Source: Phytohabitans suffuscus
GTDB lineage: Bacteria; Actinomycetota; Actinomycetes; Mycobacteriales; Micromonosporaceae
Direction: 5' to 3'
NCBI RefSeq assembly: GCF_011764565.1
Contig: NZ_AP022871.1
Location: 5,580,320 to 5,644,319, forward strand
DNA length: 64,000 nt
Below are positions 8,404 to 19,503 of this stretch, in pieces. Position 1 is the stretch's first letter. The number at the start of each line of letters is the position of its first letter. The translations under genes were made by a program, and so were the position numbers. Below the pieces are notes generated by a model that saw only the letters and a program-made list of their open reading frames with translations, did no database searches and was not told where the DNA came from.

Positions 8404-9318
8404 ATGGCCGACACCGTCGAGATCTACGTGAAGTACGCGGGGCCGGCCCAGGAGCTGGCCCACCGGGTGGCGGAGGCACTCGACCTGCGGACGTACTTCT
8501 TCAACGGCCGTGGCTGCGTCCTGCCCGTCGACGCCAAGCCGTGGATCGGCGTCGACAGCTGGGCGCACCTCGGCCTCAAGCCCACCGACCTGGGGCGTGA
8601 CGGTGACCCGGGGCTGTCGGCGGGCACGGCGTACGAGCCGTACGAGTTCGAGCTGAGCCTGGAGTTCCGCGCGATGCCGCGGCGGCTCGGCCGGGCCATC
8701 TTCGACCGGCTGACCAGGCTCGAGCTGCCGATGGCGTACGGCGACAGCGCCGACGTCTTCGCCGACTACCTGCCCGGTCGGGGCGTGCGCGAGTTCTCGC
8801 CCGGCACGAGCGCCGAAGAGGACGGTCGCCCGCTGTGGCGCGAGCCGGCCCTGAGCGCGGCCCGCGCGCCCGCGCCCGTCTGGCACCCCGGCTCCGGCGC
8901 GGTCACGGTCTGCGAGACCGGCGGGCTGCTGCAGTTCGTGCCGGTGTTCGAGACGCGGTGGCTCTGGCCGGTCGCCTCGACCCGGACCTCGGTCGGCGCC
9001 GTCGACATCGGACTGTCGCTGGCCGCCGCGCTCGGCACCACCGACCGGCCCGGCCGCGACGAGCGCGACGAGGTGCTGGCCCGGCTCGCCGCCGTGGCCC
9101 GGATGCCGACCGACGAGTTCCTGCGGCGCACGGTGTCGTTCGACGCGCGGGTGGTGGGCGACTACGTGGTCGCCGTCGCGCACACCGCCCACCGCGACGG
9201 TGCGCCGGGCGCGGTCGAGGAGCTGAGCGGGCGTACACCGGCGGCCGCCGGGCCGGAGCCGCTCGGCGCTCTGGTGCTCGATCTGGTCGCGGCGCTGCGG
9301 GCGCGCGTGCCGGCCTGA
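8404..9318 (+). CDS. Uncharacterised T7SS-operon protein
   Basis: 304 residues, no signal peptide or membrane segment. It begins with a strand-turn-helix (DTVEIYVKYAGPAQELAHRV) and a WIGVDSWAHLGL segment. The middle has an ATG/Pro-poor alpha/beta stretch, and the C-terminal half has VCETGGLLQFVPVFETRWLW and ARMPTDEFLRR. No recognised family. Operon position between secreted-type proteins and the polytoxin suggests an accessory or immunity-type cytosolic protein. The ATG at 8404 follows the previous stop by three bases. Confidence 0.6.
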   Translation: MADTVEIYVKYAGPAQELAHRVAEALDLRTYFFNGRGCVLPVDAKPWIGVDSWAHLGLKPTDLGRDGDPGLSAGTAYEPYEFELSLEFRAMPRRLGRAIFDRLTRLELPMAYGDSADVFADYLPGRGVREFSPGTSAEEDGRPLWREPALSAARAPAPVWHPGSGAVTVCETGGLLQFVPVFETRWLWPVASTRTSVGAVDIGLSLAAALGTTDRPGRDERDEVLARLAAVARMPTDEFLRRTVSFDARVVGDYVVAVAHTAHRDGAPGAVEELSGRTPAAAGPEPLGALVLDLVAALRARVPA

Positions 9319-9337
9319 CGGTGACGGGGGAGGAACT

Positions 9338-10006
9338 GTGGACTGGGATCGGGTGGTCGCCGCCCTTGAGCGGCAGGTGCTGGCGCCCGGCGAAGAGGTC
9401 GAAGACCGGCGTGACTGGCCGGAGGCGACGACCTTCATGGTCGGCGACTACGGGTACGACGCGCGCCCGGCTGACTGGCTGATCGGTCAGGAGCCGTGGG
9501 TGGACGCCGCGGTGCGCGTGGTCGCCGACCGGTTCATGGACAACTTCGCCATCACGTACGGGCTGCTGTTCGCCGGCGACGAGGTGCTCTTCCTCAACGA
9601 CCCGGCGACGATGCGCGACCTCGGCCGGCGGCTCGGCGCCGGCGTCGACCCGATCGCGTACGCGGAGGTCCTCGCCGAGCTGTACTCCGGTCCGCACCTC
9701 GACGAGCAGACGGTGCTGCCGTTCGCCGCCACCGGCGCCCACCGGGCCGGCGTGCTGGTGCGCGACCTGGCCCAGTTCGCCGCCGAGTACGAGTGGGTGG
9801 ACCCGGCCCTCGTCTCCGCGCCGGTGGTCCGGGCCGCGGCGGGCGGTGTCGAGCTGGAGTTCTGCTCCGTGCGCTACTTCCTGACCGAGACCAGGTCGGC
9901 CGTCGACGTTCTGCAGTGGACGGTCGTGGGCGGTGGCGGCCGCCCGGCGTCGTGGTCCCGCCGCTACCTGGCTGAACGCGTCGAACGCGCGTACCGGGTC
10001 GGCTGA
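9338..10006 (+). CDS. Uncharacterised protein preceding the polytoxin
   Basis: 222 residues, GTG start with GGGGGAGG-like ribosome site upstream. Soluble alpha/beta protein rich in aromatic residues (FMVGDYGYDARPADWLIGQEPW, split by the start of a helix; FAITYGLLFAGDEVLFLNDP). No known domain recognised. It ends 20 bases before the polytoxin start and shares its strand, so it could be a dedicated chaperone or immunity factor; this is inference from position only. Confidence 0.6.
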   Translation: MDWDRVVAALERQVLAPGEEVEDRRDWPEATTFMVGDYGYDARPADWLIGQEPWVDAAVRVVADRFMDNFAITYGLLFAGDEVLFLNDPATMRDLGRRLGAGVDPIAYAEVLAELYSGPHLDEQTVLPFAATGAHRAGVLVRDLAQFAAEYEWVDPALVSAPVVRAAAGGVELEFCSVRYFLTETRSAVDVLQWTVVGGGGRPASWSRRYLAERVERAYRVG

Positions 10007-10026
10007 GCCTGCCGGGGGAGGGCCAG

Positions 10027-12928
10027 ATGACCGGAAACGTCGCGGCGGACGGAGCCGATGCCGCGCTGGAGGCGGTGCGCCAGTGCTTTATCCAGATCAA
10101 CGAGTGGCTTCCGGTCCTCGGTGACTTCCTTGAGATGATCACGCAGTGGCCGGAGGCCCGCCACGATCGTCTCTTCGACCTCTCGGACTCGTACCAGGCC
10201 GCCGCCGAGCTCTACGCCAACCACCTCGAAGAGATCCAGGACTACATCCGCGACCTCTCCGTGTGGCAGGGCGACGGCGCCGCCCAGGTCGTGCGCGAGA
10301 GCCTCCAGGGCTACATGGACGAGACCGCGAGCATGGGCGAGGCGCTCGGCTCGATGCAGCAGCTCGTCCACGGCAAGGCCCTCGAGATCGAGAGCATGAA
10401 GTGGATGGCCGTCATCACGCTCGTGATGATGGCGATCGCGCTGATCCAGGCGATCATCACGATCTGGACGGGTATCGGCGCCGCGGCGGGCGCGGCCGCG
10501 ATCGCGACCGGCCGCGCCACGATCTATACCGTCGCCCGGGAGCTGCTGCGCAAGCTGTGGCAGGAGACGATCAAGGCGGGCATCCGGCGCTTCGTCCAAA
10601 GTGGAATCCGGGGCGTGGGTGCGGCGGCGCTGCGGGGCGGCCTCGCGTACGCGGGCTTCATGGGCGCCATGAAGGGCGGGATCCTGCTGATCCAGGCCCT
10701 TGAGGGACACGACCCGTTCACCGAGGGCTGGGCCGGCCGGTTCGGCATGGAGCTGGTCGACAGCTTCATCGCGGGCGCGATCGGCGGCCCGCTGATGTTC
10801 GGCATCCACAGCCGGGTCACCGAGGCGGTGGCGTTCGGCCTCGGCCAGGTCGCCGACAACTTCCTCCAGATCGGCCGCGACCGGCTGATCGACCAGATGG
10901 GCCTCACGGAGTGGGCCCAGCGCAACGGCGTCTACAGTGGAATGACCCTGGGCAACGTCTGGGAGTCGGTCACGCCGGCCGCACTCCTCGGCGAGATCCT
11001 GAGCGAGCCGGGCGGGCGCCACCGCCCGAACGTGGTGACGCCGGCCCTCAACCAGGGCGTCGGCAACCTCTTCGGCGGCGGCAGCTCGGGCCAGAACGCG
11101 CCGTCCGGCCTCGGGCAGGGCGGCGGGCAGAGCGGCGGCCTCGGAAACCGGGGCAACCTCGGCGGCCAGACCGGCCTGCCAGGCGCCCTGCCGGGGCAGT
11201 CGGGCCAGACCGGAGCGGGCGGCTCGACGGGATCGCAGGGCGGATCGTCTGGGTCGTCGTCCGGTTCGCGGAGCACCGGCGGGACGTCGACCGGTGGCTC
11301 CTCCTCCTCCTCCTCGTCTTCGTCGTCCGCACCGTCCTCCTCGTCCTCAGGTTCGTCCTCTTCCTCGTCGTCTTCGTCCTCGGGCGGTCAGCGGGGCGAG
11401 TCGTCGTCCTCGACGGGCACGCAGACCGGCGGCACGCCCGCGACCGGCGACGGCGGCACGACCGCACCGCCCGCGACCGGCGACGGCACGACCCAGACCG
11501 GCACCCCGGCCGTCGCCACCCCGGACGCCGGTACGCCAGCCACGCCCGACGGTGGTACGCCCGTCGCCGGCACGCCCGCGACACCTGACGGTGGTACGCC
11601 CGCGACGCCCGATGCCGGGACGCCGGCCACACCCGATGGCGGGCGGCCTGATGCTGGTACGCCGGCTACGCCTGATGGTGGGCGGCCTGATGCTGGTACG
11701 CCGGCTACGCCTGATGGTGGGCGGCCTGATGCTGGTACGCCGGCTACGCCTGATGGTGGGCGGCCTGATGCTGGTACGCCGGCTACGCCTGATGGTGGGC
11801 GGCCTGATGCTGGTACGCCGGCTACGCCTGATGGTGGGCGGCCTGAGGCCGGGACGCCAGCCACGCCTGATGGTGGGCGGCCGAGCGCGGCGTCGCCGTC
11901 TCCGTCCTCCACCACCGCGACGCCCTCCTCCTCGACGCCGTCTCCGTCCACCGCCACGCCGTCTCCCGCTACCCCGACGGCGGACGGCTCCACGACGCCG
12001 GACAGCTCCACTTCGGACGGTGCCGCGCCGGACGGCACGGCGACGCCCGACGCCACCGGCGACGGCACGACGCAGCCGGACGGTTCGACGTCCACGGCGG
12101 ACGGCCCGGCCACACCCGACAGCGCCACCACCGGCGACGGCCCCGCGCCGGCCGACCCGTCCGCGCAGTCCGGCCAGCCCGACGGTGCCACGCCGGACGG
12201 CGGCCCGGACGGCGACGGCGACGGCACGTCCGCCGTGCCACCCGCGACCCAGCCCGACACCTCCTCGACCGGCCGCCCCGACGGCGCGCAGGGCCGCACC
12301 GAGGGCGCCGGCCGCCAGGACGGCGCGCAGCCCACCGGCGACGGCACGCCCGCGCGCGAGAAGCCCAAGTGGTACGAGTGGCGCAAGCGCATCGAGCAGC
12401 AGGTCAGCGCGGACTACGCGCGCGGCGTGGGCGAGATGTTCGGCCCGCGGGGCAGCGGCGTCAACGGGAGCGCCCCGCTGCTCACGCCCGACATGGTGCA
12501 GCACGCGCTGAGCACCAACCCGGACAGCCTCAACAACTACGGAAAGCGGCTGCAGTCGTTCCTGACGCAGGAGTTTACGACCCTCGACAGCAACGGCAAC
12601 CGCGTCCCGATGAGCCAGGCCGACATCGCGACGAAGCTGGGCGAACTGCGCGCGGGCACGGCCACCACCGCACCGCTCGACCCGACGCCCAGCTCGTCCG
12701 CCCCTCCTGCCCCGACGCCCGGCTCCCAGCCGCCGGCCGGTGGCCCCACGCCAGGTTCACCGACGCCGAGCTCGCCCACGCCCACGTCGCCACCACCGAC
12801 GCCGGCCGAGGTAGGCCCGCTGACCCCGGCGGGCGCGCGGGCGCCGGACTCCACGCTCGCGCCTCCCGGGCCGGGCACGGACGGGCCCACACCGGACGGT
12901 CCACGCACCCCCGACGGCGCCCGGCCCC
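10027..12928 (+). CDS. Polytoxin N-terminus: WXG/CpnT-like secretion head and linker
   Basis: ATG at 10027 after GGGGGAGGGCC. Residues 1-130 form the WXG-type helical hairpin, with WQG at 80-82 (LSVWQGDGAAQ). About 130-170 is a hydrophobic stretch (WMAVITLVMMAIALIQA then Ala/Gly-rich), followed by helices to about 340, as in the N-terminal domain of CpnT-like T7SS toxins. A Gly/Ser tract (~11050-11400), TPATPDGG repeats and charged PDG linkers follow, then residues EWRKRIEQQVSADYA and an Ala/Pro linker. Coding sense is lost near 12925-12928 (a C run); the raw frame stays open to 13959 but turns into Arg-rich shadow sequence. Likely the T7SS targeting portion of the polytoxin. Confidence 0.7.
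11630..11880 (+). repeat. 39-base tandem repeats (13-residue PDGGRPDAGTPAT units)
   Basis: Five near-identical 39-base units in a row plus degenerate flanking copies, all in frame, encoding PDGGRPDAGTPAT. Codon choice inside the units (GAT, GGT, CCT, GCT) is less GC-biased than the surrounding gene, which suggests recent expansion. A flexible linker is the likely product. Confidence 0.9.
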
Positions 12929-15900
12929 GGACGGCCCTGGCCCGGACGCGTCCACACCGGACGGCCCGCGTACCGGCGACGGCCCCCGGACCCCCACCAC
13001 CGAAGGCCCTCGCCCGGACGGCGCAACGCCGGATGGGCCGAGGCCGGATGGTGCGACGCCCGATGGGCCGCGCGCTGATGGCGCGACGCCGGATGGGCCG
13101 AGGCCGGATGGCCCTAGCCCGGATGCGTCTACACCGGACGGTGCGCGGACCGGCGATGGTCCGCGGACCCCTACCACCGACGGCCCTCGCCCGGATAGCG
13201 CGACGCCCGATGGTGCGCGGGCTGATGGGACGACGCCGGATGGGCCCAGGCCGGATGGTGCGACGCCCGATGGGCCGCGCGCTGACGGCGGGACGCCGGA
13301 TGGGCCGAGGCCGGATGGCCCTCGCTCGGATGCGTCTACACCGGACGGTTCGCGGACCGGCGACGGTTCGCGGACGCCCACCACCGATGGCCCTCGCCCG
13401 GACGGCGCAACGCCGGATGGTGCGCGCGGTGACGGCGCGACGCCTGATGGGCCGCGCGCTGACGGGGCGACGCCTGATGGGACCAGGCTGGACGGCGCGA
13501 CGCCAGACGGGGCGCGGACGCCGGACGGCACCGCGACGCCGACCGCGGACGCGCGGCCGGATGGGTCCGCGCCGGACGGTTCGCGGGCGGACACCATCTC
13601 GCCGGACGGTGCGACCCCCGACGGCAGCACGCCCGACGGACCTGGCGGGGACAGGCCGCCGCCGGATGGGGGTGACGGGAGCCGCGACGGGGACAGCACG
13701 CTCGATCCGGAGCTGGTGCCCACGGCCAACTTCTCGCCGAACGTCACGCGCACCGGCGCCGATCTGCCGCGCCAGGTCAACGAGCTGGTCGACCGGGCGC
13801 GGGACAACCTGCTCGCCCGTTACTCGCCCGACGCGGTGGCCACCCGCCTCGCCGAGCTGGAGAATATCCGCCAGCTCGCCAACCGCCTCCAGGCCACCTC
13901 GGACGCCGCGCGCGCCACCGGGCAGATGGGCGACCTGGTGCAGCAGGTGCGCGACCTGAGCCGGGCGGTCAACTCGTACGCGGACAACTACCGCGACTGG
14001 CGCGACTTCGACCGGGGCGGGCAGCGGGCCGACCCGGGCTGGCGCGACCTCGACGGCGTCGATCCGCTCAACTCGGTCGAGATGGCCAACCGGGCGGCGA
14101 GCATCGACCCGGTCACCGGGCGGTTCGACCCGATCTCGCAGGCGATCGTGATCGCGAAGATCGGCGACGTGATGGGGCCGGAGTTCGAGGCGCACGCGGC
14201 GCGGCTCTTCGACCGTACGGTGCCGATGGACATGGCCTCGGTGCGCGCGATCCTGCCGCCCGGTGCCATCACGCCCGCGATCGTCAACCAGATCAGCACC
14301 GGCGGCGCGCGGGGGTTCTACGACCCCAACCTGGGCGTGATGTTCATCAGCCCCACGACGACCGGCGGCGACCCGCGCTCGCTCAGCGCCATCGCGACCA
14401 CGATGGTGCACGAGGGGATGCACGCGGTCCAGCCCAACAACGCGCTGCTCATCCGGGCGGTCAACGCCAACGTGCCGCCGCACCTGCAGCCGGAGGTGCG
14501 GGCGCAGCTGCGGTTGGAGCGGGAGTTCCAGGCGTTCACGGTGCAGCAGGAGTTCCTGCGCGGGCTGGCCGGGCACCGCTCGCCCGACCCCACCGGCGAC
14601 CCGCGCATCCCCAACTCGGACGGCTACCGCGAGCTGGCCGGCCTCACCCCCGAGCAGTTGCGCGACGAGGTGATGCGCCGGTACGGCGTGCCGCAGGGCT
14701 CGATCCCGGACGGCGTGCTCACCACCGACCCGGACACGATCCTGGGGCAGGCGCGCACGGCGATCGCCGAGTCGATGCACCCCGACCCGACGGTGCGCCA
14801 GGACGGCGGACTTGTCGGCACGCTGACCCAGCACGTGGCAGGCACGCACGGCATCGACATCGACGCCCTGCGGCAGAGCCAGACGCAGATGAGCTTCGCC
14901 AACCTGAACGGCCCCAGCACGCCATCCGGCCAGGCGACGGGCGCCGGACAACCGCCGCCCACCGGACAGGCCGGCACGAACACCCAACCCGAGGCGAGCG
15001 CCGGACGCGACGGCGGCACCCGCCCAGACGGCACCACCCCGCCGGACGGGCCCACCACCCGACCCTCCGGGACCACGCAGCCAGACGGCACGTCCCAGCC
15101 AGACAGGACGACTCAGCGGGACGGCACGAGCCAGCCGGGCGGGACGCCTCAACCAGACGGGACGACCCCGCCGGATGGGACGACCCAGCCGGACGGGACC
15201 ACACCCGCTGACGGGACGACCTCGCCGGATGGGCCCACCACCCGACCCTCCGGGACCACGCAGCCAGACGGCACGTCCCAGCCTGACGGGACGACTCAGC
15301 GGGACGGCACGAGCCAGCCGGGCGGGACGCCTCAACCAGACGGGACGACCCCGCCGGACGGGACCACACGCGCTGACAGGACGACCCCGCCGGATGGGAC
15401 GACTCAGCCGGATGGGACGACCCAGCCGGACGGGACCGCACGCGCCGATGGGATGAGTCAGCCGGACGGGACCACGCGCGCCGACGGGACTACTCAGCCT
15501 GACGCGGACGGGGCGCGTGAGGCCGAGGCGGGACCGCCGCCGCCGGATCCGAACGACCCGTACCGCAACGACGTGCCGCTGGAGCACTTCGGTGGGGTGG
15601 ACCCGGAGACGCCGGGGCCGTTGGGCGACAAGTTCCAGCCGGGTGTGACCGACGCGCACCGCGGCACGGAAGACGGCTTCGACCCCAAGGAGCGCGACAC
15701 CGCCGCCATGCGGGCCGACGAGGGGAGGCACGTCACCCGTACGCCGCGGCACCCGGACTTCGACAGCGGCTACCGGTCGCTGGAGGCGCTGGAGCGCACC
15801 GGGCCTGAGGATCCCGGCACGCCGGTCGAGTACAAGAGCGTGGGCAAGGACACCCGCCGGGCGATCGACCACCAGGTATCCCGCGCGATGGAGAAGTTCG

Positions 15901-16979
15901 ACGAGCAGCCGGACGGGAGCCGGCTGGAGGGCGACGTCGTCATCGACGCCCGGAACGCGGAGAACAAGGATCCCAGCCAGCCGAACGGCCTTGACTTCGA
16001 ACACGCGGCGCTCTCGCTGATGTCGCAGGTGCGGCGGATGATGCTCGATCCGACCGACACCAGGCTGGACCAGGTCGGCAAGATCGAGATCTATCTCGGC
16101 GACGGCAGCCGGGTCGTTTATCAGGACGGGCGGATCACGCGGGAGACCGACCAGGGCTCGACGCTCGTCGCCGAGTGGGACGCCGCGGCGGGGCGGTTCG
16201 TCATCCCGCCGGCGGACGGCGCCACACCCGCCGCGTCCGGCCCGACGACGCCGCCGTCCGGTACGCCGGGGACGGCTGCCACGCCGCCGTCGCCTGACGC
16301 GACCCCGACCGGCGACGGCGCACCGACGACACCCTCCGGCGACGGCCCGCGCGACACCACGCCCCAGGACGGCACGCGCACCGACGACGGCACGCGGACT
16401 GAGAGCGGGACGCGCGCCCAGGACGGGACGCGCACCGACGATGGCGCGCGGCCTGGGGATGGCACGCGGACTGAGGACGGCGCGCGGACTGAGGAAGGCG
16501 CGCGCGCTGAAGACGGCTCGCGGCGCGAAGACGGCTCGCGGACCGGGGACGGGACGCGGACCGGGGACGGGACGCGGCCTGAAGATGGCGCGCGGCCCGA
16601 GGATGGTGCGCGCGCTGAAGGCGGGACCCGGCGCGAAGACGGCTCGCGGAGCGGGGACGGCTCGCGGTCCGAGGGTGGGATGCGGACCGGGGACGGGACG
16701 CGGCCTGGGGATGGCGCGCGGCCCGAGGATGGTGCGCGCGCTGAAGGCGGGACCCGGCGCGAGGACGGCTCGCGGTCCGAGGGCGGGACGCGCGTCCAGG
16801 ATGGGACGCGCACCGACGATGGCGCGCGGCCTGGGGACGGCGCGCGGCCCGAGGATGGTGCGCGCGCTGAAGGCGGGACCCGGCGCGAGGACGGCACGCG
16901 GACCGAGGGCGGCCCGCGGACCGAGGATGGCACGCGCAACCAGGACAGCACGCGCACCGAAGACGGCGCGAGGCCCGGG
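12927..16979 (+). CDS. Polytoxin central region: zincin-like and nuclease-like domains in PDG linkers
   Basis: Frame continues after the C-run loss near 12928. 13000-13660 encodes ATPDGPRPDG-type repeats. About 13700-14100 is a helical region (RQVNELVDRARDNLLARY). About 14170-14850 is a metalloprotease-like domain: VHEGMHAVQ gives HExxH at 14409-14423, with downstream Glu residues (EREFQAFTVQQEF) that could supply the third ligand. 15010-15520 is PDGT repeat. 15530-16210 is a folded domain with DFDSGYR, then VEYKSVG and VVIDARN, reminiscent of PD-(D/E)XK or CdiA-CT nucleases. 16370 onward is a TRTEDGAR repeat. Coding sense ends at the GGG of 16977-16979; the raw frame stops at 17207. No separate start is visible, so it continues the N-terminal segment. 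Confidence 0.6.
13000..13660 (+). repeat. PDG-rich coding repeats, first block
   Basis: Imperfect units of roughly 24-27 bases encoding ATPDGPRPDG and ATPDGARADG variants, with longer duplications of about 180 bases (two similar stretches containing DASTPDG and TGDGPRTPTTDGP). Confidence 0.8.
15010..15520 (+). repeat. PDGTTQ-type coding repeats, second block
   Basis: Units of TTPPDG, TTQPDG and TSQPDG. A stretch of about 125 bases beginning near 15046 is repeated almost exactly near 15229, 183 bases later. Confidence 0.8.
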
Positions 16980-17110
16980 ATGGCACGCGCACCGAAGACG
17001 GCGCGCGCGCTGAAGACGGCGCGCGGCGCGAAGGCAGCACGCGGAGCGGGGACGGTGCGCGGAGCGAGGGACAGGATGGGACGCGGACCGAGGACGGTGA
17101 CGGGTCCACA
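16370..17110 (+). repeat. DGTRTEDGAR-type coding repeats, third block
   Basis: About 21-27-base units encoding DGTR, EDGAR and EGGTRRE variants. A longer module containing PEDGARAEGGTRREDG recurs three times (near 16590, 16720 and 16850). A base is missing inside this block at 16977-16979. Confidence 0.8.
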
Positions 17111-18020
17111 CAGGACGCGTTCGAGCTGGAGCAGGACGGGTCCACACCGGACCCGCGGGCCAGCGAGCAGCGCTACGTCGAGGCGCTCAAGGAGCAGCAG
17201 CGCGTAGAGATGCGGCGGGCGCTCGCCGCCGCCGAGCCGGTCGCGCGGCAGATGCGCAGCGACCTCACGCGGGTGGCCGACTCGCTGCGGGCGGAGTTCG
17301 GCGACGGCTCCGTGCGGGTCGAGGGTGATGGCGGGAACGACGTCAAGAAGCTTGCCTCGCTGGCCCGCAAGTACCTCATCGAGGGGCGCCGCGAAGGCTT
17401 CCGGTCCTTCATGGACAACAGCGCCAACGACCTCGCGCGCTTCTCCCTGTCGGTGGTCGACGGGCCGCGGTACACCGAGATCGTCCAGGCCGCGCTCGAC
17501 CGGCTGCGGGGGATCCCTACAACTACCGGTACGACCCGGCCAACGACAAGAGCTTCTGGCGGCCGGGCAACCGCTTCTACGGGCGCAACATCACGCTGTA
17601 CACGCCCGACGGGCATCCGGTCGAGCTCCAGTTCCCGACCGGCGAGTCCTGGGACGTCGGCAAGCTGACCCACCGGGACTACGAGATCTTCCGGCTGGAG
17701 GGCCGCGACCCGGTCACCGGGCGGGAGTACCCGGTGCACGAGCGGGCCCAGGCGTTCCTGCGCATCCTGCGTACCAACCAGGCGATCGCCGACCCGGTCC
17801 CCGGTGGGGTCGACCCCGCCCAGTCCAAGAACACGAGCTTCGCGAAGTGGATCGCGGACCGGCCCCAGCAGTGGGCCGAGTACCAGCGGTGGCTCGCCGA
17901 CCAGGGCCGCACGTTCGCGGACGAGGTGCGAGATCATGGGCTGAGCCGGGCGGACTTCCCGATCGACCCGAAGCTGGTCCCGGCCGACCCGACGGTGCCG
18001 GAGAAGGGCAAGCTCGATGA
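16979..18020 (+). CDS. Polytoxin module RelA1: RelA/SpoT-like toxin domain
   Basis: Frame 2 from 16979, moving to frame 1 at the G run 17508-17512 (...LDRLRG then DPYNYRYDP, confirmed by the parallel copy near 19870). After the repeat comes an acidic FELEQDG linker, then a helix (AEPVARQMRSDL) and an RSH-synthetase-like core: VKKLASLARKY (compare K---S--RK of RelA/SpoT), NDLARFSLSV (compare DLVGIRV), FYGRNITLYTPDG and VELQFPTGESW with the Glu of the E-x-Q motif, then LTHRDYEI. A C-terminal helical part contains TSFAKWI and GRTFADEV. No stop occurs where the immunity gene begins. Predicted to act on nucleotides (pyrophosphokinase-like), by analogy with toxSAS/Tas1 enzymes. Confidence 0.65.
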
Positions 18021-18354
18021 GCGAACGCTTCACCTACTACGTTCTCTACCGCCGCCCGGACCAGACCTCGCCGGTGGGCCTGCTGGCGGAGGGACAGGCG
18101 GACCCGGCACTCCCACATCGGGCAGTGGGGTGGGACCACGAGGACCAGGACTGGACGGAGGCACAGGCCTCCCTGGGCGCGATGCTGACCAACCCGGACT
18201 ACGAGGACCGGATCCGGATCGTGGACCGGTCGACGGCGGAGCGGATCGCTCGGGAGGCGCTGGGCAGGGACCTGCCGACCGAGGAGGAGCTGCAGGCGAT
18301 CGGGACCGGGCGGCGCAGGAGTACGCCCGGAAGTGGGGCCCGACGGCTCCCTAG
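18017..18354 (+). CDS. Nested putative immunity protein for RelA1 (FTYYxLY family)
   Basis: Starts ATG at 18017, inside the toxin frame and in the +1 register, with GGAGAAGGG upstream. The protein has an N-terminal FTYYVLYRR, VGLLAEGQ, a GWDHEDQDW segment and IVDRSTAERIAREALG with LPTEEELQAIG. One G is missing at 18302-18304; restoring it gives a tail of DRAAQEYARKWG and the TAG at 18352-18354. Length is then about 112 residues. It is paralogous to the genes at 20362, 24742 and 25924, each of which also follows a RelA-like domain; this linkage is the basis for calling it immunity. Confidence 0.65.
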
Positions 18355-19201
18355 AGCTGGAGCTCGAGACCGGCCCGCTGACCGACCCCGGTGCGCTGGC
18401 GCCGGGCGTGCCGCCGCTCGACACGACCCGTACGACCGGCCCGGACCACCTGGCGCCGATCGAGGACCCGCGGTACCAGCAGGACCTGGCGCAGTCTCTG
18501 GACAACGGCTCCGGGTACGAGGTGGGCGCCGACCCGTCGACCCACCCGTACGGCCGGCTCGTCAACGACGGCGGGCCCACGATGCCGGGCCGGGGCAACA
18601 ACTGCCTCGACTCCTCGCTGTCCGCCCTCTCCAGCTTCTACGGCGACCCGCAGGTGTCCGCCCCGCGCTGGCCGGACGTGCTGCCGGACGGCACGACCGA
18701 CGTCTCCGGCGGTGAGGCGGACGGCATCGACCGCGCGACCGCCTGGCTCAGCGGCACCTGGGACGGCCCGGCGGCACCGCTGCCCGGCGACCCGGCCGGC
18801 CGGGCCACGGCGGTCGCGGGCCAGTACGCCGACCTGCACGCCCGGATCGCGGCGGCCGGGCCCGGCTCGTCGGCCCTCGTCATCGCGGAGTGGCTCGACT
18901 TCGACGACGTGACCGGCCAGGTGCGCACCGACGCGAACGGCGACGTCCTGCCCCCGCAGTCGTCCCACGCGTTCGTCGTCGTCTACCCGCACGGCGCGAG
19001 CGGCCCGGTCTGGTGGGACCCGCAGCACGGCCAGACCTGGACCTCCCCGCCCACCGCCTACATGGCCGACACGCACACGCTCTGGTCGATGCGCGGCGAC
19101 GGCCTCGCCGCGCCGCCGGCTCCGGCCGCGACCGCCGCGGGGAGCACGCCGCCGTCGCCGGCCGCGACCACCACCACCAACATCGAGGGAACGCCCAATG
19201 A
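18333..19201 (+). CDS. Polytoxin module PL1: papain-fold (glutamine-deamidase-like) toxin
   Basis: Frame 0, part of an open frame 18333-20693 that also contains RelA2. An acidic LELELETG linker and LAPGVPPL precede the core: NNCLDSSLSALSSFYGDP with the candidate Cys at 18603-18605, ATAVAGQYADLHARI, SSALVIAEW, SHAFVVVY (candidate His) and VWWDPQHGQTW (candidate Asp). This Cys-His-Asp layout with the DPQ-G signature matches the papain-fold toxin 1 / protein-glutamine deamidase family (Tox-PL). The frame has no stop before the next small gene at 19198. Target proteins unknown. Confidence 0.75.
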
Positions 19202-19503
19202 CCCAGGAACCCCAGATCACGGAGGACGAGGCCCGGGAGCTGATCACCCGGCTGATCGGAGGGGGCCGGGAGGTGACTCTGTACCGGTTCGAGAACGGCT
19301 GGCTGGCCAGAGCGGTGCTGACGGACGAGGAGCGCAGCCGGGGGATGCAGCTGGGACAGGGGAGCTACATCATCGACCGGAACGGGACGGTGACGGCCCA
19401 GTCCAGCCTGTCGACCCGGATCCTGACGGCGCAGTACAGCGAGGCGAAGCGGGAGGGCCGGCTGACCGGCCGGCAGATCTGGCCGGAGCCGACCCAGCGG
19501 TAG
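19198..19503 (+). CDS. Nested YrhB/Imm35-like immunity protein for PL1
   Basis: 101 residues, ATG with GAGGGA eight bases upstream. It has an N-terminal helix (ITEDEARELITRLI), VTLYRFENGWLARAV, then GQGSYIIDRNGTVT and a C-terminal QIWPEP. A GW-x-F-type strand followed by 'G-G-x-I-V-D-R--G-V' is the pattern of YrhB (Imm35) immunity proteins, which often accompany papain-fold toxins. It is read through in the -1 register by the PL1/RelA2 frame, whose 786-codon open stretch spans it entirely. Confidence 0.65.
   Translation: MTQEPQITEDEARELITRLIGGGREVTLYRFENGWLARAVLTDEERSRGMQLGQGSYIIDRNGTVTAQSSLSTRILTAQYSEAKREGRLTGRQIWPEPTQR

Noticed and set aside
11630..11880. Regular 39-base repeats as a CRISPR array
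   Set aside because: Repeats are contiguous with no unique spacers and encode an in-frame linker.
12537..17147. Very long open frame on the minus strand opposite the repeat region
   Set aside because: It mirrors the PDG/DG repeats of the plus-strand toxin gene and is Arg/Pro/Val-rich; in DNA of this composition such antisense frames stay open by chance.
18017..18020. ATGA overlap as the normal toxin stop before immunity
   Set aside because: The TGA is not in the toxin frame, and three of the six partner starts (21462, 24742, 25924) have no TGA at all.
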